NCBI GenBank assembly: GCA_037447655.1
Contig: JBBHKE010000910.1
Location: forward strand, 1-20,895
DNA length: 20,895 nt
Direction: 5' to 3'
Source: Zygnema cylindricum
Lineage: Eukaryota; Streptophyta; Zygnematophyceae; Zygnematales; Zygnemataceae
Shown: positions 7,100-15,710 of the stretch, in pieces
Numbering within the stretch: position 1 is the first letter of the stretch
How the letters are laid out: each line of letters begins with the position of its first letter
Notes under the pieces: model-generated
What the model was told of the DNA's origin: nothing
The model's input: only the letters and a program-made list of their open reading frames with translations
Databases searched by the model: none
Program-made: the position numbers and the translations under genes

Positions 7100-7889
7100 A
7101 ACTCTTCCCTCTCCTTCGGGTCTCAATTGTATTCTCTCGAACGAGAATCATCCCTACCATAGAATTCCAGATCCACATGGAATCTAGCAAATCTTGCACA
7201 CAGTTGATTAAGTTTTCATAGTTATCGGGTAACTTCATGAGCATGCAGTTCACCTTCATCTTTTTTGTTTCTACCTGACCACCACTCTCTAGTTCTATGA
7301 AAAGGGTTGCAAGCTCATTACAAAAGTCTAGCATCTTCCCCCCTTTGTATGCATATGCATCTATTTTTTGACCAGCCAATTGCTGTTGCTGAATAGTACC
7401 ACTCCGGTACATCTGTATAAGGGCAATCCACAGATCGGATGCCTTTTCTTCTTGCAAATGAGGAGATGGAAGTCCTTGAGTTAGATGGCGGAGAATGAAG
7501 TGTTTTGCCGCCATATTGTTGTAGTTCCAACTATCAACATCACTCTCCTCATTTCTCGGAATATATGACATGAACGCGTAAGCGGTTGCGATAAGTGTTG
7601 TTATCGGTGTAACTGTTTCCTTATCTTCCCCTTTGTCCATCACAATGCTCTCCTCGTCCTCCGATTCCTTTGGTGGAGATGGATATACTTTTGTGGTAAA
7701 CCTGCATCCCCCAAACCTTGGAGGAACGACTGAACTGGATGGACGCCTCACTTGTCCACTTATAATCCACCAAAGCCTCTTTTCACATAGAGCCCTTGTC
7801 ATCATACTTTCCCAATATATCCAGCATGTTCCATTAAACATGGGTACCTTAGAGGGTGGGCCCATAACTTGCAACTCTGAGAGCTCCAT
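7100..7889 (-). pseudogene. Element C gag, truncated by element B LTR
   Basis: The ATG at 7889 (MELSELQVMGPPSKVP) lies 20 nt inside LTR C. About 263 codons are open without a stop, covering the gag core: WIYWESMM, then WNYNNMAAKHFILRHLTQ, GGKMLDFCNELATLFIELE and LMKLPDNYENLIN, ending in RENTIETRRRGKS at 7100. There the element B LTR begins and the frame runs on into LTR sequence as a meaningless fusion to 6990. The zinc knuckle, protease and pol of C are not found in the window. The open frame suggests the truncation came before much decay, or that this stretch decayed slowly. Confidence 0.85.
7855..7869 (-). other. Primer-binding site of element C (half-tRNA type)
   Basis: The minus strand reads AGTTATGGGCCCACC directly after the LTR end TTGCA. 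It is 14 of 15 to the complement of initiator tRNA-Met nt 25-39. Confidence 0.8.
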
Positions 7890-7993
7890 TGGCACTCAGA
7901 GTAGGTAGCTCACTAGAAGCCCCCAGGATAACCCTGATCCCTTTGAGTTTCCACAAGAATAATGCCACCCTGACAGACAAAAACTTTGACGAA

Positions 7994-8064
7994 CTTCACA
8001 CTGTGAAGAGAAGACTCCCCTAAGTCGACAACAAAAAGAATCTTTGAATTTGCTCCTCTCAGCA
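7994..8064 (-). other. Leader stem-loop trio of element C
   Basis: The third stem, CTTCAC/GTGAAG (7994-7999, 8003-8008), is perfect and differs from A and B by a compensated U-A pair. The second stem is GACT/AGTC (8013-8016, 8023-8026). The first is TGCT/AGCA (8051-8054, 8061-8064). Confidence 0.65.
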
Positions 8065-8334
8065 GTAAGTTATGAAGGGTTAAATCTGACCTTTTGTATA
8101 GGAGCTCTTTGGGAGAGAGGGGTCTACGAACCAGATTTTCTAAGTCCTAAATCCCTCTCTAAACCCTATACTACTAGAGTACGGCACCAATCAGGTTAGT
8201 GTGTTGAACAGAAAAGTACAGGTGCCGATGTATTTTTTGTACGACCATCGTACGGCATAGCCAAAATGTCGACATCTGCCATATTCGGATTTGGTCCAGT
8301 ATTCTCTGGAGATGCCGCAAGCCAATGTGATAGT

Positions 8335-8356
8335 GCCACGTGTCACTTGACGTGGC
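8335..8356. promoter_or_regulatory. Double G-box/CRE palindrome in LTR C
   Basis: GCCACGTGTCA (8335-8345) and TGACGTGGC (8348-8356) form an inverted repeat of ACGT cores, a typical bZIP (ABRE/as-1-like) arrangement. It lies in the U3 part, upstream of the TATA-like site in LTR sense. Confidence 0.5.
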
Positions 8357-8630
8357 GATGACCGAAAAACGCTAAAGCGCCCATTGCGCAATCTCGCCAT
8401 TTATCCCGGTTGTTCGATGAAGATCGGCTTTTAATTTTAGCAGTCGAAAATAGATGCCTGGTATCTGTTTCGCCGTTGAAACAAATGTGTGGTATTAGTT
8501 TCGTGGAGTATTGTATACCCTATGTTTATAAAAACAGTATCAATGTCAATAGACTGTTCGCGCCGTTAAATAAAATTGTCTACGTTTACATTTATAAATA
8601 TGTATGAAACCCCATATACTTTAGCACTTA

Positions 8631-8701
8631 TCCTAGACTAACGGGATAAAGCTACAAACTACTATTTGACTTGACGGACTCCAGGTACCAGGATCAAATC
8701 C
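8631..8701 (+). other. tRNA-like segment antisense to LTR C
   Basis: CCTAGACTAACGGGATAAAGC resembles an A-box/D-arm. GGATCAAATCC (8691-8701) is a B-box with one change from GGTTCAAATCC. The spacing is slightly longer than in a tRNA. Confidence 0.45.
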
Positions 8702-8928
8702 AAGGTCCGTCAAGTCTCTTTTGGTAAACCTACCAAAACTACTACCTGTCTCTCTGTGGACAAGATAGGTAGCCATGGCTCTAGCTTCCTCTCCAACCTT
8801 CAGTGACTCCGACAAATGTGGGAGTTGGAGAGAGTAGTTAGAGGCAAACTACCTCTACTTTTTTTGCTCTCTATCTTTACATGTTTTAAACCTAAAAAAT
8901 ACAAAATAAAACCTCTAGTTTTTACAAA

Positions 8929-11226
8929 GTAAATAGAACTTTAGGAGATATGTCCAGAAGTATGTTAACTGATAAAAGGATAGGATTGCAATTTTTGGCA
9001 AAGTGTATGAACTATGCTAACTTCATGAAAAATAGAGTCCTAAATTCAACAAATAACGAGGAAACTCCGTATGAGAGGTGGACGCGAAGAACACCAGATT
9101 TGTCTAGTTTGAGATTGTTCGGAAGTCAAGTCTACAGTTTGGATTCCAATAAGACTAAATGGAAGTTAGACGGAAGAGGGAAACTAGGACATCTTGTAGG
9201 ATATGAGGAGAGCACAAAAGGATATCGAATGTATGACATGAAAAAAAAAGATATCATTTTGGTAAAACACATACTAGTGATGAATGAAGTAAAGTTTATT
9301 GATCCATTCAAATATAACAAAATAGTAAAAATTAGATTTGAATTGGGTCACTATTCTAACTTTGACTTTGGAAATAAAGAGAGGAAGACTCGGAGAAGGA
9401 AAAAATTGCAGATGTACCAAAAGAGAAAGAGGAAAAGTCAACATCCGCGGTAACACCACAATACGAAATGGAAACCGATGAGAAACTTGATCAAACACTA
9501 GAATTAGAAGATATGGGAGATGAATATCTTACTAAACGAAAAACCGAGGATGCTTTCCATACCGGCGTCAGATTTTGAAAGAGGAAAAAGAATAGTAAAC
9601 GGCTTCAAAAAAGACAAGTAAATAACTAACTCACAAAGATGTCTCACCCAGGAGAACCTCAGACATACTTAGAGGCCATTAATACCCCATAAAGTAGTCG
9701 GTGGATCACTCCCATCAATGAGGAAATGGTCTCTATCATAAAAGCCAATACATTGGAGTTAGTAGATTGTCCACCAGACAGAAAACCGATTGGATGTAAG
9801 TGGGTTTTTAAGATTAAACTAAACCTAGATAACACCATTGAAAAAATATAAGGCTAGGTTGGTTGTTAAAGGTTATACTCAGAAAGAAAAAATAGACTAT
9901 AAAGAAAACTTTGCACCTGTAGTCAGATTTCCCCTCTGTCGAAATCCTCTTACGTTTAGCCGCAGCAGAGGATATAGAAATATATGAAATGGATATTAAG
10001 ACCGCTTTCTTACCCATAGAGTTAGAAGAAGAAATCTACATGAGGCATCCGGAAGGATTCGTGGAAAGTGGAGAAGAGAGCAAGGTATGCAAACTGATAA
10101 AATCACTTTATGGCCTTAAGCAAGCCCCGCGACAATGGAACATAAAACTGGACAAATTTCTGACCGGTTTGAAATACATCATAATAAGTTCAGAGCACTC
10201 TATATATCTAAAAAGGAAGAAAATAGAGTGATATTTGTTGCTATTTATGTTGATGATTTGTTAGTCTTAAGCAAGTCTTTAGATAAGATTAACAAACTCA
10301 AACAAAATCTGAGAATTCGGTTTGACATGAAAGATCTCGGCGAAGCAAAAATCATTTTGGGGATTAAAATGGAGAGGGATAGATGGAATAAAATTACTAC
10401 ACTCACCCAAAAAGAAGCTATCTGTAATATGCTATAAAAGTTTTAGATGGAGAAAGCAAATGGGTGTACAACTCTATGGATCCGAAAAAAGTATAAGAGG
10501 GGAGTGAAGAGGGAGGGATATTGATTTTGAATGATGAGATGGATGATGAAGAAAAAAGGTTTATGGAAAGGAATTCTTTATCGGCAAATTGTAGGCAGAA
10601 ATGTACACGTCTGGACATTGCTGGAGCTGTAGGTGTTCTCGGTAAAAGTCTTAATGAACCGAAAAAAAGAGACTGGGAACCAGCCAAAAGAGTGATGAAA
10701 TATTTGGTGGGAATAAGCGAATAATGGTTGCATTTGGGAGGGGAGCACACTGACATCACCACTTGGAGTGATGCCAGTTATGGAGATGTGCCTTTAAGAC
10801 GATGTACAGGTGGAAGATGTGTTGCAAATTGCATCTGGTGCATGTTGTTGGAGAAGCAAACAATAAAAAGTAGTTGCTCGGTCCACTATGGAGGTTGAGT
10901 ACATGGTTTCGTGTGCTGCCACCAACGATTTAATGTGGGTAAAATCTCTACTCGAATAACTTGGGTTCATGAAAATTGGGACTCATATTGTCTTTTGTGA
11001 TAATCAAGCTGCTATCTCAATCGCAGCTAATCCAAAACACCATTTCAAAGCTAAACATATAGATATAAGACTAATCTTTGTAAAAGAGAAGGTAGAAAAT
11101 AAAATAATTAAACTGGTTCATAAAAGTTATAGAGAGATGATTGCCCACATGATGTCAAAATCAGTGCCTTCCCCTACGTTGATTTATTGCAAAGAAAATT
11201 TTGGACTTAAGTTAAAAGTTAATTAA
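8929..11226 (+). pseudogene. Element D pol: integrase end, RT and RNase H, decayed
   Basis: The homology starts abruptly with NRTLGDMSRSMLTDK, the part of copia integrase just after the catalytic Glu, so gag, protease and the integrase core are missing. One frame continues through NYANFMKNRVLNS, TPYERWTRRTPDL and LRLFGSQVY to a stop at 9451-9453. RT begins near 9700 (NEEMVSIIKANTLE, KPIGCKWVFK), has frameshifts near 9845 and 9932, and keeps DIKTAFL and the catalytic YVDD (10246-10257). RNase H keeps TWSDASYGD (about 10765) and STMEVEYM, with stops between, then an open end 10969-11226 (FCDNQAAISIA, KHIDIRLIFVKEKVE, MMSKSVPSP). It is non-functional. Confidence 0.9.
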
Positions 11227-11395
11227 GATTTAAGTGGATTGTTGAAAAAAAGTAATTAATATTCAATTTTTAATTTAGAATCTAGAGAGAAGAGAGAGAT
11301 AGAGTCACCGTGGCTACCCCGATAATCGGAATAAAACAGGCAGACAGACAGACAAACAGACAAACTTATAGATGACCAAAATGTTGCCCAAGACC

Positions 11396-11453
11396 GGATT
11401 TGAACCTAGGTATACGGAGTACCATGTAGACGTACGCCTTATCCGTTAAGGCG
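11396..11453 (-). other. tRNA-like segment antisense to LTR D (best preserved)
   Basis: The minus strand reads GCCTTAACGGATAAGGCG (D-arm/A-box, like plant tRNA-Arg), then an anticodon-like arm GTAC...GTAC, then CTAGGTTCAAATCC with a perfect B-box GGTTCAAATCC (11396-11406). The A-box to B-box gap is about that of a tRNA. The acceptor ends do not pair clearly, so it is not a working tRNA gene. It is more likely a tRNA-derived (SINE-head-like) relic. Confidence 0.5.
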
Positions 11454-11957
11454 TCGACGAAACAAACGCGTATGTGGTTTGATATTTAATTAAAGAGTCG
11501 CGCGGCGTCAGTTTCACTTAAACATACCAAATTAAAAAAAAGGCACATATAGACAACGGCGCTCGCGAACACGAATCTAACTGTGTAAAATATATGATCG
11601 GACGGGCGTCGTTGTCGCTGCCAAACCCAAGTGAATCTTTGGTGGCTTTCGGGCATAGCTACGCCCTGTGCCACATGGCCCCACATCATTGGACGTCTGA
11701 AAAGATGGGAAGAGGAACGATGGCTCCCAAGCCGAGAAGTGTCAACCTGAAGGCCATGTTGTATAATGGTTGTACAACAAGTACAATCAAACACTGTACC
11801 TTTTTATATTATACACTCTTTCGATTGGTCTTCGATTGTTCTACGGTAGAGTAGTAGGTAGCTGCGAGTAGGAGTTTAGGGACTTAGCGTGTTTGAGGCG
11901 CCTCTCTCCAGGTGACCTTTTGAATTTATATGCCATCTTCGGCCAACCATAACTTAC

Positions 11958-12029
11958 TGCTCAAGGGAGCAAATTCAGTGATTCTTTTTGCGTTTGACTC
12001 AGAGGAGTCTTTTCCTCTTACGAGTGAGG
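11958..12029 (+). other. Leader stem-loop trio of LTR D
   Basis: TGCTC-AAGG-GAGCA (11958-11971) and GACTC-AGAG-GAGTC (11996-12009) are perfect. The third, CCTC/GAGG (12014-12017, 12026-12029), is weak with an 8-nt loop. Confidence 0.55.
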
Positions 12030-12189
12030 GTGGTCAGAATATATATGAGTGCCTGAGCGGCACTTATTCAGTGGGAAAGTGGAAGGGGCAAATATTATTT
12101 TAGAGGCATACATAGGCTGCTCATTCTGTAGGTTAATGAAGACCATAGAATTTCACTTACTTATGATGGTTTCGACGTCATTAATACTA

Positions 12190-12194
12190 AAACT
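12190..12194. repeat. Target-site duplication, left
   Basis: AAACT directly precedes the 5' LTR of element F and is repeated exactly at 17957-17961. Confidence 0.95.
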
Positions 12195-12793
12195 TGTTGT
12201 TTTGGAAAGCTTTAGTCCTCTCTATGCCTCGATTGTGAGAGAGAGAGAGTTTCACGACTTAGCATATGTTTGGTTGTAAGTTCGTTTCATTACACACCAG
12301 AATTGATGTTCCACTAGATCGGTAGGGAGTACACCTTTGTATACACTCCCAAGACACAAGTCACTACAAGAAAGAAGACACTCCAAGATATCCGATTGTT
12401 TGTGCATAGATATACTTGAGGACAAAATGGCACATGGAGATTTGTCTACGGTGCCGAATGTGATATGTACGCGGCTGAGGAAGACCACCGACAAATGCTG
12501 GTCCGTGTGAACCACATACACGACAAATGACGTGGCATATAGAATTCTACTCCTTTGTAAATATCTAGAAAAGTAGATTTTTGTCTTTGTGTGGTTAGTT
12601 GATTAGTAAAGGAATCTTTTTGTGTGACATACCTTGTTCGGTTTGAGCCGTAGGTATTTATTGTACGGCTGGTATGCCTCCGTACGTTCAGCAGCATAGG
12701 CTTCAGTGTATATTAGTAGAACTTAGATAACTTTGAAGTTATGAACATTTTGTAGTCAAAAACTGTACAGCCTGTCTTTGGCATTTTCATCTG

Positions 12794-12800
12794 TATATAT
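12794..12800 (+). promoter_or_regulatory. TATA box of element F 5' LTR
   Basis: TATATAT sits about 185 bp upstream of the gag ATG. Transcription would start near 12825. The 3' LTR copy is at 17716-17722. Confidence 0.5.
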
Positions 12801-12858
12801 CTCACAGATCTGTTGGCATAATTACTTGTAATTTTGTGTGTGTGTTCATCCTGATATT

Positions 12859-12876
12859 ATCTACTTTGTGGTAGAT
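12859..12876 (+). other. Leader hairpin of element F
   Basis: ATCTAC and GTAGAT pair perfectly around the 6-nt loop TTTGTG. It is in the predicted 5' leader. Only this single stem is clear, not the trio seen in the A-D family. Confidence 0.4.
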
Positions 12877-12978
12877 TTGCAGAGCTATTGTGTCTCTGGT
12901 TTGGGTTTTATCAACTGTTGAAGTTGCTGTTTTTCAGACCGGTTTTTGTGAAAGTTTTTTGCTTGGTTTGGTTCCGAG

Positions 12979-14961
12979 ATGACTACACCGGCATCCTCAT
13001 CGTCTTCGGTTCCGGTTGTTGTCTCAGAACAACAGGTCACGGGCCCGCCTTCACGAATTCCGGTTTTTTATGGGAGAGAATATCTGTATTGGGCAGATCT
13101 TGTAAGGTCTTATTTTGTACAAGTGAAGCTTTTTGATGTTGTTTATGGATCTATGGTAGAAATTGATGTAAACTATGATCAAAAGAATGAGCAGGCTCTT
13201 CATTTGATAAAGTTAATGATATCTAAAGAGTTGCATATGACATACATTCAGGCTTCTAAAGCATCAGAGATTTGGGATGCTTTGAAAAAGACATATTCTA
13301 GGGCTAATGCACAACATGAGATTATAACTGCTGGGCAGATCTGGGAATATAAGTATACAGGCGGAAGCATGGCAGAATATTGCAATAAATTCAGACTTCT
13401 AGTTGAAAAAAATGCATGTTCAGGTGGTTCATTTCCTGAGTATCACCAAGCAATGATTTTAGTGAGAGGGCTTCCTAGTGAGTATAAAGGTGCCTATGAT
13501 GAACTGAAAAAATTGGATAAGACACAGTGGAATCTAGCTACAGCTATAGAGTATGTGCTAGAAGAAGAAGCGAATCAGCTGGCATTTAATTTTGGAAAGC
13601 CAGCTGTAGCTTACAATGCTCAGTTTCAGAGAGATAATAGATTTCAAGGAAATCAGTCCTTTCAGCAATATGAGCGGTGTGTCTATTGCTATAATAATGG
13701 TCATTTGTACAAGTTTTGTCCTTTGTATATAAAAGCGTGTGAAACAGGTTCTTACCCCAAAGGATGGAAGGTGAGAGGAGCTCCATTTACACCGAAACCT
13801 CTGAGCAAAACCGCAACTTTTTCAGCGGAGGAAGAGGAACCGGTGAAGGAGATGGAGAAGGAGAAATCAGAGGTTGTTAGTTTTCCTAAAACTGACGACA
13901 CCGAGTTCTTTGCAACGGCAAAAATGATGGAGGGAGAGAAAGATCTCGGGTGGATTATGGACTCCGGAAGTTCCTCCCATATGTGTTGGAACAAATCCTA
14001 TTTCAAGGATATGACACCTATCCCTACTCGTCAAATCTTTTATGCTTGTGGTGCCACGGTGGAAGCTAATGCTAAGGGTAGCATAGATCTGAATTGTGAG
14101 ATAGATGGCAAAGCTGTAAAAAGAACTTTGCATGATGTGTTATATGTGCCTAAATTTAAGAAAAATTTGTTTTCTACCTCAGTTGTAGAGAGTAAAGGTT
14201 TTGATGTTCTTCAGAGCAAAGGCAAAAAGATAGTAAGCAAGGATGGGAGAGTAGCCTTAGTGGGAACTAGAGGCCCAAACATGTTGTATCGGATGGACCT
14301 GGTTAATAAAGTTGATTTTGTGTACTCAAGTGTCCTATCTGAAAATGTTTTGTGGCATAAAAGGCTTGGGCATGTTCATAATGAGAGGCTTGAAAAGATG
14401 GTGAAGACTAATATGATAGATGGTGTCAAGCTTGGTGAAAAGGAATCCCATGTTTGTGATGGTTGTGCTCTAAGAAAGCTTCATAAGCTTCCCCTACCAC
14501 AGACTTCAGATTATCGAGCAAAGGATCTTCTCGGCCTTATCCACTCGGATGTATGGGGACCGGCCAAAGTTCCTTCTCTTGGTGGAAGGAAATACCTTGT
14601 TACCTTCACTGATGACCACTCACGTTTCAGCCGAGTGTACTTTATGAAGGAGAAGAGCGAGGTCTTCACACATTTCAAGCATTTCCGGATCTGGGCGGAA
14701 AAACTTCACGGGAAATCGATACTTGCTTTGCGATCTGACAACGGTGGAGAGTATGTATCAAATGCCTTTGTTGAATACTTGAAAGAAAATGGAATTTCTC
14801 ATGAGTTTACTGTTCCTTACACTCCGGAACAGAATGGTGTGGCTGAAAGACTCAATAGGACCTTTACTGAATGTGCTATGTCTATGATGATGGATAAAGG
14901 TGTAGATCCGAAATTTTGGGGGGAAGCTTTTCAGTGTGCTTCTACATTAGAAATAGAATAG
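12979..14961 (+). pseudogene. Element F gag-protease-integrase, first part (660 codons open)
   Basis: It starts in the LTR (MTTPASSSSSVP) and passes through the primer-binding site (QQVTGPPSRIPVFYG). The UBN2/Retrotran_gag-like core spans about residues 30-200. The zinc knuckle is C234-X2-C237-X4-H242-X4-C247. The aspartic protease DSGSS is at D328. The GAG_pre-integrase zinc-binding H460, H465, C493, C496 follow. The integrase DD35E is complete: D524 (HSDVWGP), D587 (SDNGGEY) and E623 (QNGVAER). The frame is lost at about 14940, where one base is missing relative to the family, and it ends at 14959-14961. The rest continues in the +1 frame. A translation from this copy would yield gag, protease and an integrase core without its C-terminus. 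Confidence 0.93.
13035..13049 (+). other. Primer-binding site of element F (half-tRNA type, diverged)
   Basis: GGTCACGGGCCCGCC follows the LTR without a spacer. Against the complement of initiator tRNA-Met nt 25-39 it matches 12 of 15. One difference would be a U-G wobble and two would be A-C mismatches. The location and the sister sites in A, B and C support the call. It encodes V-T-G-P-P. Confidence 0.65.
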
Positions 14962-15710
14962 AAACCAGATTTGTGAAGGATAAAACACCTTATGAAATGT
15001 GGACAGGAAGAAAGCCAAATGTTAGTCACTTTAGAGTATTTGGGAGTAAGTGTTTTATGTTGGATAACCTTCCAAATTGGAAATTAAGTCCGAAATCTGT
15101 ACCTGGGATATTTTTGGGCTATGATGATGAGTCCGTAGGATATAGAGTGTATAATCCTCAGAAAAATACAATTCAGATTGCTAGGAATATTCAGATCAAA
15201 GAAGAAAGTCAATCTGTTGATGTTTTTAGCATGAATGAGGCAGAGAAGGCAGAAAAATTGCAGGAATATGTCATCCTTGAGCAGATTCCTTTCAAGCAAA
15301 CAACGGTTTCTTCCTCTCCATCTGAACTACCACATGTTTTGGGGCTGCCTGATCCACCTACTATTACAACTACTACCGGACCTCCTCCTCCTCCTCCTCC
15401 TCCAAGACTGCCTCGGCAACCAACAATTCTCGCTTCAGATTTTCCGGAGGGAAGAAGACAAAGCAGCCGGCTGAGAGGTGACCGAGTGGATCATGCTTAT
15501 TCTGCAATCACAAGGGAGCCTCTTACCATTCAAGAAGCTTTCTCCGTTCCGGAAAAAGATCTGTGGATTGCTGCGGCGAATGACGAGATAAAGTCAATTA
15601 TGGAGGCTCAAACTTGGGAGTTTGTGGAACTTCCACCGGATCAAAAAGCGATTGGTTGTAAGTGGGTATTCAAGTTAAAACTGAATCCCGATAATACCAT
15701 TGAAAGATAA
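14942..15710 (+). pseudogene. Element F integrase C-terminus and RT start (shifted frame)
   Basis: The frame resumes with YIRNRIETRFVKDKTPYEMW and FRVFGSKCFML (integrase C-terminal region), then GIFLGYDDESVGYRVYNP. A variable linker follows with a run of eight prolines encoded by a CCT microsatellite (15381-15404). The RT N-terminus has WIAAANDEIKSIMEAQTWEF and IGCKWVFKLKL. It ends at TAA 15708-15710, where relatives have Tyr in [12 protein letters not shown]. It lacks its own start and would be read only as part of the polyprotein. Confidence 0.9.
15381..15404 (+). repeat. CCT microsatellite coding a poly-proline run
   Basis: Eight CCT/CCA triplets lie in the linker between integrase and RT. 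It is a likely site of length variation among copies. Confidence 0.85.

Larger units (their letters stand above)
7870..8870 (-). mobile_element. Element C 5' LTR (~1 kb)
   Basis: The right (3') end is CAGAGTTGCA at 7870. The 5' end is degenerate: GCAAAAAAAGTAGAGG aligns with TGTTGAAAAAAAGT of LTR D, putting the start at about 8866-8870. It holds an antisense tRNA-like segment, a double G-box palindrome (8335-8356), a TATA-like TATACAAAAGG and the stem-loop trio. It is related to LTRs B and D but clearly diverged. No second LTR of C is in the window. Confidence 0.8.
11240..12155 (+). mobile_element. Element D 3' LTR (~916 bp)
   Basis: It begins TGTTGAAAAAAAGT 13 bp after the pol stop and a degenerate polypurine tract, and ends ATAGAATTTCA at 12155, aligned with GAATTACA of B. 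It is related to LTRs B and C. It contains a (CAGA/CAAA)n run at about 11338-11365, an antisense tRNA-like segment, and the leader motif TGCTCAAGGGAGCA followed by GATTCTTTTTGC. The 34 bp that follow (12156-12189) lie between this LTR and the target duplication of element F. Confidence 0.75.
12195..13034 (+). repeat. Element F 5' LTR (840 bp)
   Basis: It runs from TGTTGTTTTGG to CTCAGAACAACA. It carries a bZIP-type TGACGTGGC at 12528-12536, a TATA box at 12794 and a leader hairpin at 12859-12876. The gag ATG is at 12979, so the last 56 bp of the LTR code for gag residues 1-18 and two bases of codon 19. Confidence 0.97.

Noticed and set aside
3043-8870. C gag and LTR E as one element split by B
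   Set aside because: The LTR ends differ (TTGCA versus CAACA) and E encodes a different gag N-terminus.
8950-9453. Independent 167-codon gene
   Set aside because: It is the C-terminal integrase part of element D's broken polyprotein.
11396-11453. Functional tRNA gene
   Set aside because: The A- and B-boxes are good but no pairing acceptor stem is visible, and related LTRs carry decayed versions.
1-12155. A and D as two ends of one element interrupted by minus-strand insertions
   Set aside because: Both are on the plus strand and in the right order, but their LTR ends are too different (for example around the second and third leader hairpins) to be a pair.
12252-12697. Minus-strand frames of 83 and 89 codons repeated at 17174-17619
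   Set aside because: They are identical only because they lie in the two LTRs, and they show no domain.
12966-12978. TGGTTCCGAG as a tRNA-Met 3'-end primer site
   Set aside because: It matches TGGTATCAGAGC poorly and lies inside the LTR. The target duplication fixes the LTR end at 13034.
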